Shown here piece after piece: positions 28,338 through 37,417 of a DNA stretch of 64,000 nt. The DNA is from Bacillus massilioanorexius (lineage in GTDB: Bacteria; Bacillota; Bacilli; Bacillales; DSM-1321): NCBI RefSeq assembly GCF_902374955.1, contig NZ_CABKRX010000102.1:62001-126000 (forward strand), read 5' to 3'. Under the pieces are notes generated by a model. The model was not told the origin of the DNA. It worked only from the letters and a program-made list of their open reading frames with translations, and ran no database searches. Numbering within the stretch: position 1 is the first letter of the stretch; every line of letters begins with the position of its first letter. The position numbers were made by a program, and so were the translations under genes.

Positions 28338-31300
28338 ATGGATTTATGGATTATGGCTGGTTCATCTCTTCAAAAATATGCTTTGGAGGATCATGAGCAG
28401 CAAACGTTATCAGTTGGAGAAGACTTAAAGGATACGATACAGATTCGTTCCATCTCATTCAGCCACGGATCATTACAACTAAAAAAGGTTAAAAATGAGT
28501 GGAGTGTGCAGGAATTAGATAGAGAGATTGGCATATTAACCGAAGATAAACCGTTTAAATATCAGATACATAATGAGTGTGTTAGCTTTTTTATCACAAA
28601 AGCATCTGAAGAAAAGCTGTATTATTTGGGTAATCGAACGGAAGTAACCTTTTCAAAGAAAAAAGGAGATATATTAGTCACTCCAAATCGGCATTTTGAG
28701 TTTAGTGATTCTTTATCTCTGATTAAACAAGGAGAAAAGTGGCTCGTTCATCCGGAAAACAATGAACAATTATTTCTTAACGGGATGAACATTCTTACTA
28801 TTCACAAGGTGCAAAATGGGGATCAAATCTTTTTTCCTTTTATGACTGTCACCCTATTAGAAGGTGATTTTTTACGAATTTCAACAGTAAATGAATATAA
28901 GAGCTCTTTGATTGAAACATCGATTCCTACCTCAAAAATGAAAATGAGGTACCCTTTATTTCAACGCACACCGAGATTGATTTATGATTTTCCAAAAGAG
29001 AAAGTGACTCTCTCTTTCCCAATGCAGGACGCAGAGGAAGATTCCAGAGGTTTATGGATCATGATTTTACCTCCGTTAGTTATGCTTCTTGTAATAGGGT
29101 TTATCGCTATTCTAAACCCACGAGGAATATTTATGCTGATTTCGCTTGTCATGTTTGTTATGACCATTTTTACATCAAGTATTCAATATTTTCGAGATAA
29201 AAAGAAGCATAAGTTACGAAGTGAAAAGCGACTTAGGGTCTATACACGTTATTTAGAAGAAAAAAGGGAAGAATTAGATGCTCTCTATCAAAAGCAAAAG
29301 CAGGTAGCTGATTATCATTTTCCTTCTTTTGAAGAAATGAAAACATCTGTCACAAAAATAAGTGATCGAATATGGGAGCGCACATTTGATAATGCCGATT
29401 TCCTTCAATTAAGAATTGGTAGAGCTGATGTTGATTCTACTTATGATGTGAATCTTGGCAGCAGTGATTTAGCCAATCGAGAGATTGACCATTTAATCGA
29501 AGAATCTCAACAGCTCGTTAAGCAATATCAAAAAGTAAAAAATGTTCCTTTATCTATTCAGGTATCGACGGGAAGTATTGGACTCGTCGGTAAAAAAGCG
29601 ATTGTTATGCATGAATTACAGCAATTAATTGGACAACTTGCATTTTTTCATAGTTATCATGATATTCGATTCGTTCATATTTTTGATGAAGATGATTATA
29701 GAGAATGGGAATGGTTGAAATGGTTACCTCATTTTCAACTACCAGATTCTTTTGCGAGAGGGTTAATTTACAATGAGAAAACACGTGATCAATTATTAAC
29801 GTCTATTTATCAGAAGATAAGAGAACGAGATTTAGATCCTGAAAATGACAAGAAAAAATACATGCCTCATTATATTTTTATTGTGTCTAATCGTCAATTA
29901 ATTGCCGAGCATGTGATTATGGAATATTTAGAAGGTAAAAAAACAAATTTAGGTTTTTCAACGATATTTGTATCGGACTCAAAAGAAAGTTTAACGGAGA
30001 ATATCCATACTCTTGTTCAATATATTAATGAACGAGAAGGTGAGATATTAATTGAAAATAAAAAAGCTGTTCATTCACCGTTTTATTTAGATCAACATGT
30101 ACATCAAGGAAATGAAGAGTTTGCTAGAATGCTTGGTTCTCTACAACATCAAATCGGTATGCAGAACTCGATTCCTGAAATGGTCTCATTTTTACAGCTA
30201 TTTAATGCGAAAAATGTAGAAGAACTTCAGATTAAGCAAAATTGGAAAGTGCAGCAATCATCGCAATCATTAGCTGTACCTATTGGATTAAAAGGGAAAG
30301 ATGATCTGGTTCATTTAAATTTACATGAAAAAGCACATGGACCACATGGTTTAGTGGCTGGAACAACAGGTTCAGGGAAAAGTGAAATGCTACAAACGTA
30401 CATTTTATCCTTAGCAGTTCATTTTCATCCGCATGAAGTAGCGTTTTTGTTAATAGATTACAAAGGCGGAGGAATGGCTCAGCCATTTAAAAATATGCCT
30501 CATCTATTAGGAACCATTACAAATATCGAAGGAAGTAAGAATTTTAGTAATAGAGCTCTTGCATCTATTAATAGTGAATTAAAGAAAAGACAAAGACTGT
30601 TTAGTGAGTTTCAAGTGAATCATATCGACGATTATACACATTTGTACAAGCAGAAGAAGGCTAGTACACCTTTACCACACTTATTTCTCATTTCTGATGA
30701 GTTCGCAGAGCTAAAAAGTGAGGAGCCAGAATTTATCAAAGAGCTTGTCAGTGCAGCTCGTATAGGGAGAAGCTTAGGGGTACATTTAATTTTGGCTACA
30801 CAAAAACCTGGTGGAGTTATTGATAATCAGATATGGAGCAACTCTCGCTTTAAAATATCTTTAAAGGTTCAGGATGAATCGGATAGTAAAGAGATTTTGA
30901 AGAATGCTGATGCAGCCCATATTACAACAACTGGACGTGGATACTTACAAGTTGGAAATAATGAAGTGTATGAATTGTTCCAGTCTGCATGGAGTGGTGC
31001 TTCTTATTCAAAAGAATCGATTGAAGATGAGGATGAAATTGCCTTAATTACCGATTTGGGGCTCATACAAATTTCAGAGGTACAAACGAATTCTACGAGA
31101 AAACAACAAAAAGTCTCAGAAATTGATGTAGTTGTAGATCGGATTGTTCAGACACAGAATGAACTTGGAATTGAGAAAGTAGCGAGTCCGTGGTTGCCAC
31201 CTTTACAGGATCGTTTATTTAGTCCACCTCTGATGATTGATGAAGAGAATGAACCAGTTTTCAGAATTGCGTTAAAGGATGAACCAGAAAGACAATCGCA

Positions 31301-32819
31301 AGATGATTACGAATATGAATGGATAAAGGATGGTAGTGTCATTGTTTTTGGTTCCTCTGGTTATGGCAAATCAATGACAGCCATTTCACTTATTACACAA
31401 TTTGCGACTGCTTTTAGTCCAGAACAGCTACATTTCTATATTTTTGATTTCGGAAGTGGGACGCTCCTACCTCTTAAACAATTAGTACACACAGCTGATT
31501 ATTTCAGAATTGATGAAGAGCGAAAAATCATGAAGTTTTTTGCTTTTATGAAACAAGAAATGGATGAAAGAAAGCAGCTTTTTTTACAAAAAGAAGTGAG
31601 TAATATTTCCATTTATAACGCATTGTTCGATGAAAAACTACCGATTCTTTTTATTGTGATCGATAACTATGATTTAGTGAGAGAAGAAATGGCAGACTAC
31701 GAAAATCTCTTTACGCAATTTTCGCGTGACGGACAGGCTCTTGGAATTTATTTTATTTTAACGGCTACAAGGGTTAATTCAGTTCGACAACCATTATTAA
31801 ATAATTTTAGAACGAAAGTCTTTCATTATTTAATGGACTCAACAGAGTTGTTAGGAGTTATCGGTCGAACGACATTTGAACAAGAACCAGTACCTGGAAG
31901 AGCTATCATTAAGAAGGACGATGCTTATTTCTCACAAATGTATTTACCAACTAAAGGAAATAATGATATAGAACTATTGAAAAATTTACAAGAGCTCGTT
32001 CAACAATTCAAGGCTAAATATAATGATGTTCAAGCACCAAAACCAATTCCGATGCTTCCAATAACATTATCTATACAGGATTTTGAAACACAATATTCAA
32101 GTGAAGTAAATGGAAACGTCATACCTATAGGACTCTGTGAAGAAAAGGTTACGTCTGTCCCATTATCATTAGATGTGAATCCTCATTTATTGGTAGTAGG
32201 ACAATTTCGAAAAGGAAAGACGAATAGTTTGAAAGTCATCCTACATGCACTTGTGAAAAACCAGGACATTAAAGTAGGAGTATTCGATAATGTCGATCGC
32301 GGTCTATCCTCGTTCAAAAAATATGAAAATATTCATTACATTGAATCAAAAGAAGAGATGACGAGTTGGATTGATATGGTAGAGGGCATGATGCAAATTA
32401 GAAATGATCAATATCATGAATGCTTGAAAAATAATGAAGATACTCCTGTTTTCGATAAAGTTGTCTTCATGGTTGATAGCTTCTCTAGATTCCAGCAAAA
32501 CTCTGATTCTATTATGCAGGATCGTCTAGCAAAGCTCATGAAGGAATCTAGTCATTTAGGATTTAGTGTCATCGTTGCAGGAAATGCGAATGATTTCTCT
32601 AAAGGATATGACTCATTTACAACGGAGTTAAAACAGATCAGACAGGCGCTTCTGTTAATGAAAAAATCAGATCAAAACTTATTTACATTGCCTTTCCAAA
32701 GAAATGAGAAAGAGATTCAACCAGGGTTTGGTTATTTAGTGGAAAATGGTGCGGAAAGATTGCTTCAAATTCCGAACTGTTTAGTAGAAAGAGGTGAGTT
32801 AATTGAACAGCAAAGGTAA
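28338..32819 (+). CDS. yukBA: Type VII secretion ATPase YukBA/EssC (FtsK/SpoIIIE family)
   Basis: The 1493-residue protein has an N-terminal FHA-like region, two membrane segments near residues 235-280 (WIMILPPLVMLLVIGFIAIL, IFMLISLVMFVMTIF), then three ATPase domains. Walker A of domain 1 is GTTGSGKSEM near residue 675, of domain 2 GSSGYGKSMT near 1005, and of domain 3 the weaker GQFRKGKTNS near 1288. It is the motor and substrate receptor of the secretion system. ATG 28338 is chosen because AGGAGG stands 7 bases upstream, and the length then equals that of known YukBA proteins; the frame itself is open 30 codons earlier. Confidence 0.95.
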   Translation: MDLWIMAGSSLQKYALEDHEQQTLSVGEDLKDTIQIRSISFSHGSLQLKKVKNEWSVQELDREIGILTEDKPFKYQIHNECVSFFITKASEEKLYYLGNRTEVTFSKKKGDILVTPNRHFEFSDSLSLIKQGEKWLVHPENNEQLFLNGMNILTIHKVQNGDQIFFPFMTVTLLEGDFLRISTVNEYKSSLIETSIPTSKMKMRYPLFQRTPRLIYDFPKEKVTLSFPMQDAEEDSRGLWIMILPPLVMLLVIGFIAILNPRGIFMLISLVMFVMTIFTSSIQYFRDKKKHKLRSEKRLRVYTRYLEEKREELDALYQKQKQVADYHFPSFEEMKTSVTKISDRIWERTFDNADFLQLRIGRADVDSTYDVNLGSSDLANREIDHLIEESQQLVKQYQKVKNVPLSIQVSTGSIGLVGKKAIVMHELQQLIGQLAFFHSYHDIRFVHIFDEDDYREWEWLKWLPHFQLPDSFARGLIYNEKTRDQLLTSIYQKIRERDLDPENDKKKYMPHYIFIVSNRQLIAEHVIMEYLEGKKTNLGFSTIFVSDSKESLTENIHTLVQYINEREGEILIENKKAVHSPFYLDQHVHQGNEEFARMLGSLQHQIGMQNSIPEMVSFLQLFNAKNVEELQIKQNWKVQQSSQSLAVPIGLKGKDDLVHLNLHEKAHGPHGLVAGTTGSGKSEMLQTYILSLAVHFHPHEVAFLLIDYKGGGMAQPFKNMPHLLGTITNIEGSKNFSNRALASINSELKKRQRLFSEFQVNHIDDYTHLYKQKKASTPLPHLFLISDEFAELKSEEPEFIKELVSAARIGRSLGVHLILATQKPGGVIDNQIWSNSRFKISLKVQDESDSKEILKNADAAHITTTGRGYLQVGNNEVYELFQSAWSGASYSKESIEDEDEIALITDLGLIQISEVQTNSTRKQQKVSEIDVVVDRIVQTQNELGIEKVASPWLPPLQDRLFSPPLMIDEENEPVFRIALKDEPERQSQDDYEYEWIKDGSVIVFGSSGYGKSMTAISLITQFATAFSPEQLHFYIFDFGSGTLLPLKQLVHTADYFRIDEERKIMKFFAFMKQEMDERKQLFLQKEVSNISIYNALFDEKLPILFIVIDNYDLVREEMADYENLFTQFSRDGQALGIYFILTATRVNSVRQPLLNNFRTKVFHYLMDSTELLGVIGRTTFEQEPVPGRAIIKKDDAYFSQMYLPTKGNNDIELLKNLQELVQQFKAKYNDVQAPKPIPMLPITLSIQDFETQYSSEVNGNVIPIGLCEEKVTSVPLSLDVNPHLLVVGQFRKGKTNSLKVILHALVKNQDIKVGVFDNVDRGLSSFKKYENIHYIESKEEMTSWIDMVEGMMQIRNDQYHECLKNNEDTPVFDKVVFMVDSFSRFQQNSDSIMQDRLAKLMKESSHLGFSVIVAGNANDFSKGYDSFTTELKQIRQALLLMKKSDQNLFTLPFQRNEKEIQPGFGYLVENGAERLLQIPNCLVERGELIEQQR

Positions 32820-35598
32820 GAGTATGATGATGCTTGTTAAAATAATCGTCATCCTAGTAATCCCAACATTCTTCTTCTCCTATATAGGACATGATCCAAT
32901 GAGAGAAGTAATAAATAAAAATGCTCGGAGCATTGCTATAGTTAATGAAGATATTGGCTATGAGTTTGAAAAAAACTCATTAACATTAGGAAAAGATGTT
33001 TCTGAGATTTTGGGGAAAGATTCTTCCTATAATTGGATTACTGTAAACCGGAGTACAGCAGAGAGTGGATTAAATAACGGACGTTATGATGCGGTAGTCT
33101 ATTTACCGTCAGATTTTACCAAAAATGTTTTAAGCTTCACAGATGATAGACCGATAGAATCGACTGTTACTTATGAAATACAGCCAAATGTTAACGCTGA
33201 AAGAGCAGAAAAAGTTCAAAAGGAAATGGAAGCTGCCAAAAACAAAATCAATACGAATATGTCAACGATTTACTGGAGTTATGTTTCTCAATCTGTTGAT
33301 GATATTCGAAAGAAATTTGATGGGATTTTGGAGAAAGAAGTAGCATTTCAAGGTACCATGTATGATTTCTATACACCGAGCTCTCAGTCTTTAACTGCGG
33401 AAATTGGTAACCAGAAACAATTGCTAGAAGGAATTTTGTCTACAGCTAGTTCAACAAGTCAAGCAACAGGAGAATCGCTTACTAGCTCATCTGGTAATAA
33501 AGCCGAAATCGAAAGGTTTATATCAGATATTAACGCTTTCAAGGAATATCAACTCAATCAGGAAATGCTAATAGAGCAGATAAGTGCCGAAAATCATAAA
33601 TTATTGAATGATAGTATCGAGGAATATGATTCGGTTATTAAGGAAGGCGTTAGTACGATAACAGCACAAACACCTACTGACTTTACGAATAACAAAGAAG
33701 ATGGTAAAAAGCTTCAAAAGGATGTATCAAATATTCAGAAACAATTGGAGACGAGTAGTAAAACATTAAAGGAATTAAGTGAAACGATTGGCAGCTCGAA
33801 TGCACAAGAACAATTTGAGCGTTTGTTAGAGCTACAAAAAGACAATATGAAATCCTACAAAGCTCGTTCAAGTGATTTGAGATTAGATAGTATTCAAATG
33901 GCCATTATAAATAGTAGAAATGATCTTCTTCGCAGTAGTGCGCCCGTTGGTGGTGCTACGGCTAGCATTTCTAGTATGGATATAGCAACTGTTGATGTAA
34001 GCGGAATGAAAAATCAAATTGAACAATTGAAAACAATAGCTGCTACATTGAAGGATACAAATCCAACTGCTTTTGAACAATTGAATGCATCTATAATAGC
34101 TTTTGAAGATACGATGTTATCGATTGATCAGCAAGTAGAAAAACAAAAAAGCCAACAGCAACAATGGAAAACAGCGGCAAAAGAAAATAATACAAAAGTC
34201 ACTGAGAATCAACAAAACATCATTAGTGAAATTGTTGAAAAAATCAATCAAAAAGAACAGCAAATGTTACTGTTGGATGGATTGACTGAAGAAAGAAAGC
34301 AAGTGTTTCATGCAATATTTTCTAATAAGATTGTAAGTAATAATGTGGATGATTTATTGTCCTATTATTTTAATCTCTCTCAATTTGAAGGGGAATTGAC
34401 ACATAAAAATACAGTAGATGATACGTTAATCGAGCAGATTATTCGAAAAGGTGAAGATCAAGCAATCATTCAGGAAGCGTTTGATCGAGTCAAAGCTGAA
34501 ACACAGCTTTTTTATCAACTTCAAGGAACCATTGATGAATCAGCAAAAAATGCTAGCCATTTAGAAGGAGATTTTTATAAATATACAAATGGTATTTTGG
34601 ATTTAATAGATAATTATGAGACACAGTTTAAAAAGTATCATACGGATGTCCTTTCAAATTTATCTACTATGGAAACGAATGTAGCGAGAGTTTCAGAAAA
34701 TCTTACACAGAAGACTACAGCTCCGACATTTGAATTGGCACCAGGAAGCGAAACAAATGGGGAGTTTATGCTGCAAATTCAGGATCAATCATTTGGGGCA
34801 TTACAAGTCATTTCACAAATGGTCAATAGCATAGCAGAACAGCAAGATAGTATCACAAGTAATACGAGTGATTTGTACTCGAAAGTAAGTACAGTTCAAC
34901 AACAAGTAGATGATTTAAATGATAAGTGGGCACAAAATGTTCAAACAACAAAGCAAGTGAAAGGTGACGTATATGGAATCTTAAATAATACGCTTGTAGA
35001 TAAACAGGAAAATCCATTTATGTACCATTTCTTATCTAATCCTGTAAAGCTGAGCGGTGATAAATTCCAGGAAAAAGTGACACCAACTCCTCCGGTAATC
35101 ATGCTTATTATTGTATTAATTAGCGGGGTGCTTATTGGTCTTTTCTTACATCACTATTCAGAGCTTAACAAGCTATTACATATATTATTAAACCTACTAG
35201 TAACCGTTACGGTTGGATTAATTATTAGTATGTATGGTTTGAAAATGTATCCAATGCATGATGTCCAAGCGGTTAAATGGACCGTTTTCACAGTGATCTT
35301 ATTATGGTCGATTGTTTCTTTAGTAAGACTTGCTTTCTTTATTGGTTCATTTGTCGGTTCATTAATCACTATTTTATTAGTCGCATTTTTCACAATGCCA
35401 ATTTTAGATCTAATATTACCGAACTTTAGTATGGAGCATCCTATTTCGACTCTGTATTTAAATATTCAATTAGGAAATAGTGATGGTTTCATCTTGATTG
35501 TTTCGATTTTGTTAATCGTTTCGATCATATCGTCGCTTATTCCTTATTTAAAAGGGAAGGATTTGGATTTGTCAGAAGAGGCTACACATGAAGCATAG
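32803..35598 (+). CDS. yueB: Type VII secretion membrane protein YueB/EsaA
   Basis: The 931-residue protein has one N-terminal membrane segment (IIVILVIPTFFFSYIG), a long extracellular helical region of about 750 residues, and five or six C-terminal membrane segments from about residue 765. It belongs to the Pip/EsaA family; YueB of B. subtilis also serves as phage SPP1 receptor. TTG start at 32803 follows GAGGTG and overlaps the yukBA end by 17 bases. Confidence 0.94.
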   Translation: MNSKGKSMMMLVKIIVILVIPTFFFSYIGHDPMREVINKNARSIAIVNEDIGYEFEKNSLTLGKDVSEILGKDSSYNWITVNRSTAESGLNNGRYDAVVYLPSDFTKNVLSFTDDRPIESTVTYEIQPNVNAERAEKVQKEMEAAKNKINTNMSTIYWSYVSQSVDDIRKKFDGILEKEVAFQGTMYDFYTPSSQSLTAEIGNQKQLLEGILSTASSTSQATGESLTSSSGNKAEIERFISDINAFKEYQLNQEMLIEQISAENHKLLNDSIEEYDSVIKEGVSTITAQTPTDFTNNKEDGKKLQKDVSNIQKQLETSSKTLKELSETIGSSNAQEQFERLLELQKDNMKSYKARSSDLRLDSIQMAIINSRNDLLRSSAPVGGATASISSMDIATVDVSGMKNQIEQLKTIAATLKDTNPTAFEQLNASIIAFEDTMLSIDQQVEKQKSQQQQWKTAAKENNTKVTENQQNIISEIVEKINQKEQQMLLLDGLTEERKQVFHAIFSNKIVSNNVDDLLSYYFNLSQFEGELTHKNTVDDTLIEQIIRKGEDQAIIQEAFDRVKAETQLFYQLQGTIDESAKNASHLEGDFYKYTNGILDLIDNYETQFKKYHTDVLSNLSTMETNVARVSENLTQKTTAPTFELAPGSETNGEFMLQIQDQSFGALQVISQMVNSIAEQQDSITSNTSDLYSKVSTVQQQVDDLNDKWAQNVQTTKQVKGDVYGILNNTLVDKQENPFMYHFLSNPVKLSGDKFQEKVTPTPPVIMLIIVLISGVLIGLFLHHYSELNKLLHILLNLLVTVTVGLIISMYGLKMYPMHDVQAVKWTVFTVILLWSIVSLVRLAFFIGSFVGSLITILLVAFFTMPILDLILPNFSMEHPISTLYLNIQLGNSDGFILIVSILLIVSIISSLIPYLKGKDLDLSEEATHEA

Positions 35599-36061
35599 TG
35601 CGATATGGATTGCTTTTTTGATTGTCGGTTTGTCTATATGTGTTGGTACTGCTCATGCTGAAGTTGAACCGAATCAATATAAAGAAAAAGAAGTGAAAAT
35701 AAAAACCGAATATTTTCATGACGATTCTTTATTAGAGCGGAAACAATCTCTTCCTACAGAACAAGAAAAGATCACATTTTCTGGAGAGAAACAAAGAGTA
35801 AGTGAGGAAGCAAAAGAAGAGATTTTCCAATCAGAAGTGAATAAACAAACGGTTATACAAACAAAAGCAGAACAGCTTCAAGTATTCACAGCGGAAAGTA
35901 AGCATTATAGTGATTCTGACAGTGATTTAGGGAATGAGGAATCCTTTTGGACGTTTCAGACCATTTTAATCGCTATGATTGTTCTATTCTTATTAAGTAT
36001 ATTCGTTTTATTATTTTTCAAAATGAATATATTTGAAGGAAAGCCAAAAGAAAAGTTATAA
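35588..36061 (+). CDS. yueC: Type VII secretion protein YueC/EssA
   Basis: The 157-residue protein has an N-terminal signal or membrane segment (IWIAFLIVGLSICVGTAHA), a charged middle with YKEKEVKIKTEYFHDDS, and a C-terminal membrane segment (FQTILIAMIVLFLLSIFVLLFF). This is the EssA/YueC layout. It overlaps yueB by 11 bases and is the last gene of the secretion operon; a yueD homologue does not follow, unlike in B. subtilis. Confidence 0.92.
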   Translation: MKHSAIWIAFLIVGLSICVGTAHAEVEPNQYKEKEVKIKTEYFHDDSLLERKQSLPTEQEKITFSGEKQRVSEEAKEEIFQSEVNKQTVIQTKAEQLQVFTAESKHYSDSDSDLGNEESFWTFQTILIAMIVLFLLSIFVLLFFKMNIFEGKPKEKL

Positions 36062-36072
36062 AAAGTTAAAAG

Positions 36073-36120
36073 AAAAGGCGTCTAAAGGGTGAGTAATCAT
36101 GCTTTAGACGCCTTTTCATA
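36073..36120 (+). terminator. Terminator of the type VII secretion operon
   Basis: AAAAGGCGTCTAAAG (36073-36087) pairs perfectly with CTTTAGACGCCTTTT (36102-36116). Confidence 0.88.
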
Positions 36121-36161
36121 TTTTAAATGACTCTTAAGAATACACTAGATTTATAGATATA

Positions 36162-36200
36162 GTTGAAAAAGCCAAGCATAAGCGTTGGCTTCTATTCAAC
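36162..36200 (-). terminator. Terminator of the DUF5082 gene (minus strand)
   Basis: On the minus strand AAGCCAA pairs with TTGGCTT and runs into TTTTT; an outer GTTGAA/TTCAAC extends the stem. Confidence 0.75.
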
Positions 36201-36252
36201 TTATAAATTTACCGATCCTTATGTAAGGATATGCAGGATTATTGTAATGATA

Positions 36253-36630
36253 CTAGGCTTTACTTGCTTTAGCACGGGCTGCAGCTTCACGGGCTCTTTC
36301 CGCTGCTTCAAGGGCAGCGATGGTTTGCTTAATTGAAACAATTTCATTTTGTAGTTGTTGGATTTTTTCAGCTATTCTTGTAAACACATCAGCAAATTGA
36401 TTGTAGCTAATGTCTCGATAACTAGTAAGCATACCATCATTTCGTAATTGTTCAAAAGTAGTGGCTAGCTTCCCATGCCAAGTAGTAGGAGTTAGTTCAG
36501 GCTCCTTCACGTTTCTTTCATAATGGATAAATTCTTGTTGATGAGCATTCAGCTGATTACTGCAATTTTGTAACCGTTGTAGCTCCATTTCTTTTTGACG
36601 TAATAATGCATAATAATAGGATAAAGACAT
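36253..36630 (-). CDS. DUF5082-family LXG-associated helical protein (YwqH-like)
   Basis: The 125-residue, almost fully helical protein starts MSLSYYYALLRQKEMELQRL, has a WHG turn in TPTTWHGKLATTFEQLR (about residue 50), and ends in an Ala/Lys-rich tail. This is the pattern of DUF5082 proteins such as YwqH, which are encoded with LXG toxins and a DUF5344 protein and are thought to act as targeting partners of the toxin. Here it is encoded on the opposite strand, 481 bases from the DUF5344 and LXG genes, instead of heading one operon with them. Confidence 0.8.
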   Translation of the reverse strand: MSLSYYYALLRQKEMELQRLQNCSNQLNAHQQEFIHYERNVKEPELTPTTWHGKLATTFEQLRNDGMLTSYRDISYNQFADVFTRIAEKIQQLQNEIVSIKQTIAALEAAERAREAAARAKASKA

Positions 36631-37111
36631 CGAATCGCTCCCATCAAATCCGAATGATAGATTTTTCTTCGTTCAAAAGTTACATACTTTAACTGTATCA
36701 TTGTAAAAATAATCCTTCATGATGAAAAAGTTGTGTTTTCCTTTTTTTGACTAATGATGAAAAGAACGAATAATGTGCGAAAGGACAATAATATTTCTAA
36801 AGGAAAGACCTAGGTACAGTACTTAGGTCTATTTGTTTAGGTGATGACTTTGGAGAAAATCTTGCGAACTGATTTGATTCGAATGACGTGTTCATCAGTA
36901 TATAGGACTTACGATTTATGTAGGTATTGAAAATAAATGGATGAACAGGACCATGATAATGCTTTTGTAAATCCACTACATGGAAATTAATAACAATAAC
37001 CTATTTTAAGCAATAGGCTTAAAGTTTAAAATGAACTAGGGAAGATATGGAAATGGGAAGGTTTTATATATTTTGATTTCTGAATATTGGGATTTTAGAT
37101 GAAGGGGAAGT
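36631..37111. other. Divergent intergenic region of the toxin locus
   Basis: This 481-base AT-rich region between the DUF5082 and DUF5344 genes must hold both promoters. A strong hairpin, AGACCTAGGTAC with GTACTTAGGTCT, lies at 36806-36830. No credible gene is seen. Confidence 0.5.
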
Positions 37112-37117
37112 GTGGAT

Positions 37118-37396
37118 ATGTCTACTGAAGTAAAAATTCAATATGGTGAAGTCGAAAAGGCACTAAGCCAATTAAGATCAGCTATTCAATCATTAGAAAC
37201 GAATATTCCTTCGAACATTGGAGGGCAGAATGTATTAGATATAGTGGAGCGGTTGAATAAATTGAACAGTCAATTAGAAGAGACCTTAGCGGCATACAAG
37301 GATTTATTGATGAGGAACGAGCAGGCAACGGTTGATTCTGTTGACATGATGGAAGAAACAGATTTACAGCTTTCATCCTATATTCGAAAACTTTAG
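37118..37396 (+). CDS. DUF5344-family LXG-associated protein (YwqI-like)
   Basis: The 92-residue helical protein (VKIQYGEVEKALSQLRSAIQSL ... LQLSSYIRKL) has the size and pattern of DUF5344 proteins such as YwqI, which are WXG100-like partners of LXG toxins. It ends 21 bases before the LXG toxin start, so the two are cotranscribed. ATG 37118 is chosen; GTG 37112 is also possible because GGGG stands close before it. Confidence 0.8.
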   Translation: MSTEVKIQYGEVEKALSQLRSAIQSLETNIPSNIGGQNVLDIVERLNKLNSQLEETLAAYKDLLMRNEQATVDSVDMMEETDLQLSSYIRKL

Positions 37397-37417
37397 ATAA
37401 TGGGGGTATATAGGACA

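Noticed and set aside
36840..36930. 29-codon frame starting GTGATGACTTTGG in the region before the DUF5344 gene
   Set aside because: Too short, poor start context, no recognisable features.
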